DNA from: Actinoalloteichus hoggarensis
GTDB lineage: Bacteria > Actinomycetota > Actinomycetes > Mycobacteriales > Pseudonocardiaceae
Assembly (NCBI RefSeq): GCF_002234535.1
Contig: NZ_CP022521.1
Coordinates: 4,898,001 to 4,962,000 of the forward strand
Reading direction: 5' to 3'
DNA: 64,000 bases
The notes below the pieces were generated by a model. That model had not been told where the DNA came from and made no database searches. It was given only the letters and a program-made list of their open reading frames with translations. Position 1 is the first letter of the stretch; each line of letters begins with the position of its first letter. A program made the translations under genes and the position numbers. This document shows positions 44,888-52,527 of the stretch, in pieces.

Positions 44888-45292
44888 CTAATACTCCCGG
44901 ACGAGCAGCCCCAGGCCTTTCTCGTACCGCACGCGCGCACCACCGATGGCGACGCCGTCAGGGGGCAGGACCAGAGCCCGGTATCCACCCAGCCAACCGG
45001 AGTCCACGAAGGCGGCAGGCGTCGGCAGCTCGGCCAGTGCGTCGACGACCGCCGCCGAGAACTCATACGGTGGGGTCAGGCGGAGGGAGGAGTTCCACAG
45101 GGCGGTCTCCATCTCCTCGGTCAGCTCGCCGAACCGGTGGAGGACCAGCGGCGTGTCTCCCGCCAGTGGGGTCGCGGACTGCTCCCCTATGCGGGTGGCC
45201 GGTTCGGTGACGTCGTCCGCGAGCAGGATCACGAGACGCAGCTCGGCAGGCTCCACACGATCCGCGGCACGGCCCCGGTCATCCTGCGTCAT
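44888..45292 (-). CDS. Separate ORF for the Cas3 C-terminal domain
   Basis: A 134-residue protein. Its last part (PPYEFSAAVVDALAELPTPA, AAFVDSGWLGGYRALVLPPD, GGARVRYEKGLGLLV) matches the C-terminal domain that closes type I-E Cas3 proteins. It begins with an ATG 14 nt before the cas3 stop, with AAGGGG upstream at proper spacing, so it can be translated by coupling. A G4 run at 45300-45303 (as C4 on the plus strand) is where a one-base change would fuse the two frames into a Cas3 of about 1,030 residues. So this is either a genuine split subunit, a slippage site, or a base-call error. Previously it might be annotated as a hypothetical protein. Confidence 0.65.
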   Translation of the reverse strand: MTQDDRGRAADRVEPAELRLVILLADDVTEPATRIGEQSATPLAGDTPLVLHRFGELTEEMETALWNSSLRLTPPYEFSAAVVDALAELPTPAAFVDSGWLGGYRALVLPPDGVAIGGARVRYEKGLGLLVREY

Positions 45293-47969
45293 CCGGACGC
45301 CCCTTCTTGCGAGTCTGATTCGCCGACGTCGGATTACCCGTCAACCCGCCGAAGACGAGTTGGCCGACGGGCTGCGGCACACGGACCTTGTCAGCGCGAT
45401 GGGCGTCGTCCCGCGCCAGAGCCGCGGCAGCCGTGGCCTTCTTCCAGGCCGCCGCGAGTTCCGGCGGCACCGGCTGGTCGAACTCCTCGGCGTAGAGCCC
45501 GTCGACCAGGCCGCGCAGATCGGCTGGGCAGTGGATGAGTCGATCTCCCTCCGACGGCCCGAGGCCGCTGCGGTCCCTGTGTTCGCTCTGCTCGCCGTGC
45601 GCACGCGGCAGGGCGGCGAGTAACAACCAGGTGCGAAGCAGGAGCAGCGCGGGATAGATCCGCACGGTGTGCGACGGGAACTCCACGCCCTTCGACGTCC
45701 GGGTAGCGCCCATCACCACCAGCCGCACGAACAGCGGCTCGGTGCCCCGGTCCTCGTGCCTGCGAATCCGTCCCGCACGCTGGATCAGGCTGTCGATCGG
45801 CGCGAGATCACTCGCCATCAGGTCGAAGCTGAGGTCGAGGCCCTGTTCGAGGACCTGCGTGCCGATCACGATGGTGGGGCCGGTCTCGGTGGCTGCCCGG
45901 CCGAACCGGGCCGTCAGTCTCTCTTCCGCCGCGGCGCGCTCGGCCGCCGTCAGATGGCTGGTGATGGTGATCCGTTCGAGCCCGCCGAAACCGTGTCGAC
46001 CGCCGCGTCGGGACAACGCCCGGTGAAGCGCCTCGTCTGTCGCCTTCACTCGCCGCACCAGGTTGTGCACCACGGCGATCCCGATGTCCTGCCCCGCGTC
46101 CAGCGCGGCCTTGACCTCGTCGAGCAGCCAGTCCGCCCGCGCGTCGACATCGTCGTCGTCGGGGAGCGTGTCGAGATCGACCGCGATGACGCGATTGCCG
46201 TTGCGCTGCGAAACCCTCGCCGCCCCGGACGCGGGCTCGATGTCCCTCCAGGTGCGCACCCCGCCTGCATCCGCCCAGGTCAGTTCCGGGTAGGAGGACG
46301 CAACCTGCACCAGGTCGACCTTCGCGACAGGCAGTCCGAGCCGTCCCGCTCGCCAGACTCGGATCAGCTCGTTCTTCCGGTTCGTGGGCAGCGTCGCCGA
46401 CATCAGGATCACGGGCACGCCCAGCCTGCCCGCCCAATGGAGCAACCGGTCGATCAGGATGGACATGTAGAGGTCGTAGCCGTGCACCTCATCGAGGATC
46501 AATACCTTGTTGGACAGTCCGGTCAGCCGAACGAAGACGTGCTTCGAGCGGATCACGCCCATCAACATCTGGTCGATCGTGCCGGTGCCGACGGGGGCGA
46601 TGATGCCTCGGTTGCGCACGAACCATTCCGGGACCGCCCCCTGCGGCTCGTCCTCGTGATCCCGGTCGACGTCCGCGACCACGACGGGACGGCGACGCCT
46701 TTTCGGGCCGCCTGCCGCCGCGATTCGCGCCTGAATCCTCGGATGCTGATCGGCGGCGCCGTGTAAGAGACGCACCCGCATGGCGGGCTGGTGATTCGTG
46801 ACCAGGTCGTCGAGTTCGGTGAAGACCTGATCGCCGGTGGCCCGGGTGGGCATGCCCTGGTACATGCCGGCCAAGCCAAGCCTGCGTACCAGGACGGCCG
46901 CAGCCTGGATGCCCAGCCTGGTCTTCCCTTCGCCGGTGGGTGCCTCCACCACGAGCAGGCCCGGCTCCGTCACGCCGTCGAGCAGCCGCTCCGCTGCCAC
47001 CTGCACCGGGCGAGGAACGGTCGGCTCGGTCTCGGTGCCGGGAAACAGCGTCGTGAAGCCCGTGTTCTCGGGTGGTCGCCATGGCGTCCAGTCCAGCCTC
47101 GTCACTGCCCTGACCGCCTGCGGGTCGGTGCCCTGCGCGTACTCGACCAGCTCGATGTCAGGGCCGACCCACGGGAAGTTGTCTCGATCCGAGGCGATCC
47201 AGTCACTGACCGAGGTGAGTCCGGCCAGCCCGACCGCGCCCGCCAGGCCGATCTCCGCCGTGGAGTTCTCAGTGCGCCAGGGAAGCGAATCCCACGCGGG
47301 CAGCTTCCAGAGTTCGAGCAGTCGCCCGACCAGGTTCCGGGCCCGCTGCTCCTCGTCCCTTCCTCCGTTGTCCCGAATCATGGCGCCGGTCTCGGCGCGA
47401 CGGGCGGCATCCGGAATGTATCCATGATGTCCGCCGAGTCCCCAGGCGATCGCCTCGATCATCGACCGATGCGCCTTCACCTCCCTCAACATCCGAGACA
47501 GGTGCAGTTGGGTGACCCAGCCGTGCGGCGGGTCGACTCGGACGGCGCCTTTCGGCTGCGCCGCCCGTCGCAGGGCAGGCTCCGTCGGTGCATCGGCATG
47601 CGACCGGAGCGCTAGATCGATCCGCAGGGCCTGGAACGCTGGAGCGATCTTGCCGAGGTCATGAAGCCCACTGAGGACGGCCGCCCAGCAGCGAGCGTTC
47701 TCCTCCGCGCCGCCCGGGCCGCCGAACCGGCCGAAGGCCGCCGTCATCTCGGCTTGGACCGTGGGTCCGAGCAGCAGCGGATACAGTCGATAGGCGACCG
47801 CCGCCGTATCGAGGGCATGGCAGATCAGCGGGTGGGGTACCGACTCGTTCGCCGACTTGGCCCAGGCCCGCAACAGATCGCGATCACCGTCCCGGGCAAC
47901 GGACGATCGCGGTGGCGATGCTGAATGATCCTCGATCACGCCGAGGAAGCTAGAGGAGCGACCCGACAA
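45279..47969 (-). CDS. cas3: Cas3 nuclease-helicase (HD and helicase parts)
   Basis: An 896-residue type I-E Cas3 that nicks and degrades DNA bound by Cascade. HD nuclease: HPLICHALDTAAV, SGLHDLGKIAPAF, then GGHHGYIPDA. Helicase SF2: Walker A EAPTGEGKTRLG, DEVH box ILDEVHGYD, SAT motif ILMSATLPTNRK, and VIGTQVLEQGLDLSFD plus QRAGRIRRH. It lacks the C-terminal domain, which lies in the overlapping ORF. The TTG at 47969 is the first start; no Shine-Dalgarno precedes it and a GTG at 47939 is an alternative. Head of the minus-strand cas operon. Confidence 0.95.
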   Translation of the reverse strand: MSGRSSSFLGVIEDHSASPPRSSVARDGDRDLLRAWAKSANESVPHPLICHALDTAAVAYRLYPLLLGPTVQAEMTAAFGRFGGPGGAEENARCWAAVLSGLHDLGKIAPAFQALRIDLALRSHADAPTEPALRRAAQPKGAVRVDPPHGWVTQLHLSRMLREVKAHRSMIEAIAWGLGGHHGYIPDAARRAETGAMIRDNGGRDEEQRARNLVGRLLELWKLPAWDSLPWRTENSTAEIGLAGAVGLAGLTSVSDWIASDRDNFPWVGPDIELVEYAQGTDPQAVRAVTRLDWTPWRPPENTGFTTLFPGTETEPTVPRPVQVAAERLLDGVTEPGLLVVEAPTGEGKTRLGIQAAAVLVRRLGLAGMYQGMPTRATGDQVFTELDDLVTNHQPAMRVRLLHGAADQHPRIQARIAAAGGPKRRRRPVVVADVDRDHEDEPQGAVPEWFVRNRGIIAPVGTGTIDQMLMGVIRSKHVFVRLTGLSNKVLILDEVHGYDLYMSILIDRLLHWAGRLGVPVILMSATLPTNRKNELIRVWRAGRLGLPVAKVDLVQVASSYPELTWADAGGVRTWRDIEPASGAARVSQRNGNRVIAVDLDTLPDDDDVDARADWLLDEVKAALDAGQDIGIAVVHNLVRRVKATDEALHRALSRRGGRHGFGGLERITITSHLTAAERAAAEERLTARFGRAATETGPTIVIGTQVLEQGLDLSFDLMASDLAPIDSLIQRAGRIRRHEDRGTEPLFVRLVVMGATRTSKGVEFPSHTVRIYPALLLLRTWLLLAALPRAHGEQSEHRDRSGLGPSEGDRLIHCPADLRGLVDGLYAEEFDQPVPPELAAAWKKATAAAALARDDAHRADKVRVPQPVGQLVFGGLTGNPTSANQTRKKGRPDDAG

Positions 47970-48092
47970 TTCGGGTGGATTCCAGGAGAATTCGGCCCAC
48001 GACGGAGAAATTAACTCTAAAGAGTGAACTGCACCGAATTAGGTCATTGCGCTCACAATTATTCTCGCCATCGCGCACGACGGAGCAGGACC
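47970..48092 (-). promoter_or_regulatory. AT-rich promoter region of the cas operon
   Basis: The 120 bp upstream of cas3 is much richer in A/T than anything nearby and must contain the cas promoter. It has an inverted repeat ACTCT-AA-AGAGT at 48014-48025, and on the minus strand the stretch AATTGTGAGCGCAATG (about 48043-48058), which looks like a half-site of the lac-type operator. No promoter hexamers are certain. Confidence 0.45.
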
Positions 48093-48311
48093 TCACGCCC
48101 CCGGCGCGAACACCCGCACCCTGTCCTCGCCGACCATGACGACGTCGCCGGGAAGGAGCTGTCGGCCGCGTCGGGACTCGGGCTCGCCGTTCACCGTCAC
48201 CTCGCCCGCGCCGAGCAGCTCGCGCGCGTCGCCGCCGTCGGCAGCGAGGTCGGCCAACTTGAGGAACTGGCCCAGCCGGATGCCGTCGTCCTGGATCTCC
48301 ACGTCGCGCAT
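48093..48311 (-). CDS. S4-domain RNA-binding protein
   Basis: A 72-residue S4-fold protein of the YbcJ/RqcP-like type: DDGIRLGQFLKLADLAADGG (~8-27), ELLGAGEVTVNGEPESRRGR, and LLPGDVVMVG. The S4 fold binds RNA; small members act in ribosome quality control or tRNA modification. ATG at 48311 has only a weak upstream GATGAG. It precedes the cas operon on the same strand but is separated from it by the AT-rich promoter region. Confidence 0.8.
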   Translation of the reverse strand: MRDVEIQDDGIRLGQFLKLADLAADGGDARELLGAGEVTVNGEPESRRGRQLLPGDVVMVGEDRVRVFAPGA

Positions 48312-48545
48312 GGGCTCATCATGCCCTTCACCGCCCGGGCCCCGCCGACACGGCCCCCGCCCCACCGGCTCGTCCCCGCGCTCGACCCGGCCGCCACGGC
48401 CCTGCCCCGAGCACAGCACCCGCGCAAGCAGGCAGCCGGTGGTGGTGCCCGCGACGAGCGGCGTCGCCTTCCGACGACAGCCCGACCGAGGGCGGCCTGG
48501 CGGTATCGGCTCGCCTGCCGGCCGTGTGGGGTGCACAGTGGCGGG

Positions 48546-49238
48546 ATGGAGTGGTGGGGACTCGATCCGGCGGCCGTCGTCGATCGGCTCGGGACGACGG
48601 TGACCAGGACGGCGAGCCTGGCCGTAGGCTCGGCGGTCGCCGTCGTCGCGCTGCCCGGCCGGGTGTTCCGGCTGGTGGAGGCCGTTGAAGCCCTGGTCGT
48701 GCGGATCGACGCCGTCGTGGAGTCCGCCGACGATCTGCTCGCGCGCACCCGTCTGGTCGTCGCGGAGGCCGAGGCCCTCGTCGGCCGTGCCGACGACATC
48801 GTCACGGCGGCGTCGGGGACGGTCGGCGACGCAGGTCGGGTGGCAGGCACGGCGGGGGCGGTCGTCACCGAGGCTGCGCGGACATCCCGGGCGGCAGCCG
48901 AGGTCCTCGCGCTCTATCAGCCGCTTGCCCAGCGTCTCGCGCCGATGGCGACCCGGTTCGTCGACGGGCTCTCTCCGCAGGAGGTCACGGCGGCCATCCG
49001 ACTGGTCGACAAGCTGCCGGTGCTGACCGAGCACCTGCTCGAGGACATCCTGCCGATTCTGTCGACCCTGGACCGCGTCGGCCCGGACATCCACGATCTG
49101 CTCGGGGTGGCGGACGAGGTCAGAAAGGCGGTGCTGGGCATTCCCGGCTTCGCCTTCTTCCGTCGACGCGGCGACGAGAAGACCGCCGACGACGAATCGG
49201 AGTCCGCAGAGTCGGCCGGGTCGACCTCGGCGGGATGA
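48546..49238 (+). CDS. Coiled-coil helical protein, unknown function
   Basis: A 230-residue protein with an N-terminal amphipathic/hydrophobic segment (SLAVGSAVAVVALPGRVF, ~24-41) followed by long heptad-like helices (VEAVEALVVRIDAVVESADD; LVVAEAEALVGRADDIV). A region PQEVTAAIRLVDKLPVLTEH follows and a disordered acidic tail closes. Length and helix content resemble actinomycete proteins often annotated only as hypothetical. ATG at 48546 has a weak upstream purine run. It is divergent from the S4 gene. Confidence 0.7.
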   Translation: MEWWGLDPAAVVDRLGTTVTRTASLAVGSAVAVVALPGRVFRLVEAVEALVVRIDAVVESADDLLARTRLVVAEAEALVGRADDIVTAASGTVGDAGRVAGTAGAVVTEAARTSRAAAEVLALYQPLAQRLAPMATRFVDGLSPQEVTAAIRLVDKLPVLTEHLLEDILPILSTLDRVGPDIHDLLGVADEVRKAVLGIPGFAFFRRRGDEKTADDESESAESAGSTSAG

Positions 49239-49703
49239 ATACTGCTCCACCACTCAGCCGAATCCGCCGAGAGCCCCGACGGCCGCCCGTCGAATGTGAC
49301 CTCGATATTCGACGAGGGAATCGAGGAAGTTCCACTTCATCGAACGAAGAAACGTCGTGTCTCTTCGCGGTCGGACCCCGTCGCGATCCGATCGGACCAG
49401 CTCCCACCTGCACGGACAGCACGGCACTTGACGACAGAGAGCGCCGTCGAACAACCAGGGCGAGGGGAGGTCATCGCCGATTCCGGCCACGATCCGTCGG
49501 CGGGTACCACTGTCGGGGAGCGTCGTGGTAATCATTCTTAGGGTCGACATCGCACAATAGGTGACAGTGCAGCGCAGGGAGCGGCGCGCGATACCGCGAT
49601 AGGTGCCGGGTCGACCTGGCGGTCCTCATTCTGCCCGTGCGATCGGCGTCGCCGGGGCGCGGCGGGCCGCCGTCAGCCACTGGAGATCAAAGGAGATCTT
49701 TGC
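49239..49703. other. Upstream region of the rhamnogalacturonan lyase
   Basis: About 465 bp without a gene. It should hold the lyase promoter. A short hairpin around the ribosome binding site is listed separately; no other repeat or operator stands out. Confidence 0.45.
49684..49702 (+). promoter_or_regulatory. Hairpin enclosing the lyase ribosome binding site
   Basis: CAAAG-GAGAT-CTTTG (49688-49702) places the Shine-Dalgarno GGAG in a 5-nt loop; an overlapping alternative, AGATC-AAAGGA-GATCT (49684-49699), puts AAAGGA in the loop. The GTG start is at 49704, directly after. Both are short and may be by chance, but mutually exclusive folds at the start site could influence translation. Confidence 0.4.
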
Positions 49704-51593
49704 GTGAGATCACGACGATTACGCCGTAGCACCCTCCCCGCGCTTGCCGTGCTGGCCTCGCTTTCGCTGGCCGTCCCGACCGCCAACGCCTACCAGCCCT
49801 CCCCCGTGGACTCGTCCCGAACCGACACGATCGCAGACGACCCGACCCCGTCGCAGACGGCGCGCCAGGTGGAGGCCCTCGATCGCGGGGTGGTGAGCGT
49901 CCGCTCCGGAAACGGCAATCTGGTCAGCTGGCGCTGGCTGGCCACCGACCCGGACTCGGTGGGCTTCAACGTCTATCGGGGCTCCACACGACTCAACTCC
50001 TCCCCCATCACGAACTCGACCAACTATCTGGACGCCGGTGCGGCGGCGGGCAGCACCTACACCGTCCGAGCCGTGGTCGACGGATCCGAGCAGGCCGCAT
50101 CGCCGCCCGCACTGCGGTTCGGCGCCGGCTATCTGGACGTGCCGATCCAGCAGCCCGCAGGCGGCAGCGGCTATACCTACGTCGCCAACGACGCCAGCGT
50201 GGGCGACCTGGACGGCGACGGGCAGTACGAGATCGTGCTGAAGTGGGACCCGACCAACGCCAAGGACAACGCCCAATCCGGGACCACCGGCAACGTCTAT
50301 CTCGACGCCTACAAGCTGAACGGGACACGCCTGTGGCGGATCGACCTCGGACGCAACATCCGGGCCGGAGCGCACTACACCCAGTTCCAGGTCTACGACT
50401 ATGACGGCGACGGCCGCGCCGAGGTGGCGGCCAAGACCGCCGACGCGACCCGTGACGGGGTGGGCACCGTGATCGGCAACGCCAATGCCGATCATCGCAA
50501 CTCCTCCGGCTATGTACTGGCAGGCCCCGAGTACCTGACGATGTTCGAGGGCACCACGGGACGAGCTCTGTCGACTGTGGACTATGTGCCGCTCCGGGGC
50601 AACGTCAGCAGTTGGGGCGACGACTACGGCAACCGCGTGGACCGGTTCCTGGCGGGCACCGCCTATCTCGACGGCGTCCGGCCGAGTCTGATCATGGCTC
50701 GCGGCTACTACACGCGGTCGGTCATCGTCGCCTGGGACTTCCGCAACGGCTCGCTGACCCGACGGTGGACCTTCGACAGCAACAGCTCCACCAACGGCCC
50801 GCGGTGGGCCGGCCAGGGCAACCACAGTCTGTCGATCGCCGACGTCGACGGCGACGGCAGGGACGAGATCCTCTACGGCGCGATGGCCGTCGACGACAAC
50901 GGACACGGCCTGTGGGCCAACGGCACCGGCCACGGCGACGCCGGACACGTCGGTGATCTCGATCCGAGCAGGCCCGGCCTGGAGTACTTCAAGGTCAACG
51001 AGGCTTCCAACCAGCCGGGTTCCTGGCTCGCCGACGCCCGCACCGGCGAGACGTTGTGGCGGACGGCCTCCGGTGGAGACAACGGGCGGGGCGTCTCCGG
51101 CGACATCTGGGCGGGCAGTCCCGGCGCCGAGTCGTGGTCGTCACGTGACGGTCAGATCCGCAATCCACAGGGCCAGAACGTGGGCCGCAAGCCCTCGTCG
51201 ACCAACTTCCTCATCTGGTGGGACGCCGACCCGGTGCGTGAGCTGCTCGACGGCACCCGTATCGACAAGTACGGGCCGTCCGGCGACACGAGGCTGCTCA
51301 CCGGCAGCGGTGTCACCTCGAACAACGGCACGAAGGCGACGCCGTCGCTGTCCGGGGACCTGTTCGGAGACTGGCGCGAGGAGGTCATCTGGCCGACGAC
51401 CGACCATCGCGCGCTGCGGATCTACAGCACGCCGCACCAGACCGACCGCCGGATCACCACCCTGATGCACGACACCCAGTACCGGGTCGCCATCGCCTGG
51501 CAGAACACGGCCTACAACCAGCCGCCGCACCCGAGCTTCTTCCTCGGCGACGGCATGGCCACCGCGCCCAGGCCTGCGGTGTACACGCCGTGA
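49704..51593 (+). CDS. Secreted rhamnogalacturonan lyase, PL11 family
   Basis: A 629-residue secreted enzyme like Bacillus YesW/YesX that cleaves the pectin rhamnogalacturonan I backbone by beta-elimination. Signal peptide ~1-29 (LPALAVLASLSLAVPTANA then YQPSP). The eight-bladed propeller core has calcium-binding loops GDLDGDGQYEIV, YDYDGDGRAEVA and VDGDGRDEIL, and typical stretches DRGVVSVRSGNGNLVSWRWL and GDLFGDWREEVIW. GTG at 49704 follows AAAGGAGAT, the best Shine-Dalgarno in the window. No carbohydrate-binding module is attached. It stands alone; other pectin genes are not in the window. Confidence 0.93.
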   Translation: MRSRRLRRSTLPALAVLASLSLAVPTANAYQPSPVDSSRTDTIADDPTPSQTARQVEALDRGVVSVRSGNGNLVSWRWLATDPDSVGFNVYRGSTRLNSSPITNSTNYLDAGAAAGSTYTVRAVVDGSEQAASPPALRFGAGYLDVPIQQPAGGSGYTYVANDASVGDLDGDGQYEIVLKWDPTNAKDNAQSGTTGNVYLDAYKLNGTRLWRIDLGRNIRAGAHYTQFQVYDYDGDGRAEVAAKTADATRDGVGTVIGNANADHRNSSGYVLAGPEYLTMFEGTTGRALSTVDYVPLRGNVSSWGDDYGNRVDRFLAGTAYLDGVRPSLIMARGYYTRSVIVAWDFRNGSLTRRWTFDSNSSTNGPRWAGQGNHSLSIADVDGDGRDEILYGAMAVDDNGHGLWANGTGHGDAGHVGDLDPSRPGLEYFKVNEASNQPGSWLADARTGETLWRTASGGDNGRGVSGDIWAGSPGAESWSSRDGQIRNPQGQNVGRKPSSTNFLIWWDADPVRELLDGTRIDKYGPSGDTRLLTGSGVTSNNGTKATPSLSGDLFGDWREEVIWPTTDHRALRIYSTPHQTDRRITTLMHDTQYRVAIAWQNTAYNQPPHPSFFLGDGMATAPRPAVYTP

Positions 51594-51604
51594 CCTGACA
51601 GGAC

Positions 51605-51659
51605 GGAACGGGTGGGACGGCACGGGCGGGGCGGCCGGGCGGCCTGCTCCGCCCGTTCC
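51605..51659 (+). terminator. Terminator after the lyase gene
   Basis: A 12-bp stem with two G-T pairs (51605-51616 with 51648-51659), 11 nt after the lyase stop; a GC-rich inner arm lies between. Consistent with a factor-independent terminator. Confidence 0.6.
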
Positions 51660-52106
51660 AGTTCCGTTGATCGGCGTTCGTCTGGTCGGGGGCCACCGGG
51701 GCGGATCGGGATCTGCGAGCGGGTGAGCACGATCCACGGCCGTGGGAGAGGCCGCGACACCGGCGGGGCGATCCCCTGCCGACCTGGATCCGCCGGGTCT
51801 CCGACGCCTCGATCACGCCGTCCGTGCGACCGACCGCGGCGACGTCACCGGATACAGCGCGTCGTCCCGTCGTACGCACCGCCCGACCTCACGCCTTCTG
51901 GTCGTCTCGCGGCTGTTCCGTCCGGTCTCCGCGGGACGCCGCGACGCCGACCATCGCGATGTCATTGCTCAGTCAACGAATTTCGCGATAGTTGCCATCT
52001 TGTTATAAGATCCAGTTCACCTGGATCGGCGAACGGCGTCCCCTCTCGCGTGTGATGTCGCGACCTCACAGGGAGGCCGCATCATCGGGTTCGAGAGGGG
52101 GTGTCC
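51660..52106. other. Region upstream of the small ORF
   Basis: About 445 bp. The first 280 bp hold nothing convincing. From about 51,955 the DNA becomes AT-richer and includes TTGTTATAAGA and a strong palindrome at 52009-52027, consistent with a promoter reading towards the small ORF at 52107. Confidence 0.45.
52009..52027 (+). promoter_or_regulatory. Palindrome next to a likely -10
   Basis: GATCCAG-TTCAC-CTGGATC is a perfect 7-bp inverted repeat with a 5-nt loop. It begins immediately after the AT-rich TATAAG (52004-52009), so it could be an operator at the transcription start or a 5' hairpin of the transcript leading to the small ORF. Confidence 0.5.
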
Positions 52107-52238
52107 GTGTGTAATCGTCCAGCGAGGAGAGACCAGCCACGATTCGGTGCTTCGGTCGGAACGTGGCTGGTCCTCTGCATCGTGCTGACGCAGGCGACTG
52201 AATTCCTGGCGGAAGTCTCGCGTCTGTTCGGTCGGTGA
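52107..52238 (+). CDS. Small protein of 43 residues (or 45)
   Basis: A short frame below usual length cutoffs. GTG at 52107 lies 6 nt after GAGAGGGG; a GTG at 52101 would add two residues. The product has a basic N terminus (CNRPARRDQPRFG) and a hydrophobic, helical C half (WLVLCIVLTQATEFLAEVS) ending RLFGR, so it may sit in the membrane or be an amphipathic peptide. A perfect palindrome/promoter lies ~80 bp upstream and a strong hairpin terminator starts 4 nt after the stop, so it forms a complete small transcription unit. No family recognised; a small RNA with an incidental ORF is the alternative. Confidence 0.5.
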   Translation: MCNRPARRDQPRFGASVGTWLVLCIVLTQATEFLAEVSRLFGR

Positions 52239-52241
52239 GAA

Positions 52242-52274
52242 GGGTGTGGCAGGACTGTCCCTCCTGTCACACCC
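52242..52274 (+). terminator. Terminator of the small-protein unit
   Basis: A 13-bp stem with one G-T pair (52242-52254 with 52262-52274) and a 7-nt loop, beginning 4 nt after the stop codon of the small ORF. Confidence 0.75.
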
Positions 52275-52334
52275 ACTACCGAAGTGGACCCGATCTCACA
52301 TCGTCACGATCTGAGGCTCGGGCACTCGACATTA

Positions 52335-52445
52335 TGACGTCGCGTCGTCACATCTGACAACTCGTCGTTCTCACGCCTGACAAGTCGCCGTTCTTCCTTC
52401 TGACGCCCGTCATCGTTCTCACGCCTGACGGGCCGTCGTCCTCTC
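52335..52445. repeat. Degenerate ~23-bp tandem repeat with TGAC starts
   Basis: TGAC occurs at 52335, 52355, 52378, 52401 and 52426, giving units of 20, 23, 23 and 25 bp that share a loose CGTCGTTCTCACGCC body. It is non-coding and lies between the small-ORF terminator and the end of the XRE regulator gene. Confidence 0.5.
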
Positions 52446-52527
52446 TCGATTCCCGCTCGCCCGTCGGACCGGGCGACAACCCCGAGGACGTCGAATGCGC
52501 ACCGCGAGAGGCGTCACGCGTCCCCCG

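Noticed and set aside
44888-45292. Anti-CRISPR or unknown accessory gene in the cas operon
   Set aside because: Its C-terminal half fits the closing domain of Cas3, and that domain is missing from the cas3 ORF; a split Cas3 explains it better.
52335-52445. Possible small CRISPR array
   Set aside because: Units are 20-25 bp with no separate unique spacers, and the repeat is degenerate; it cannot be an I-E array.
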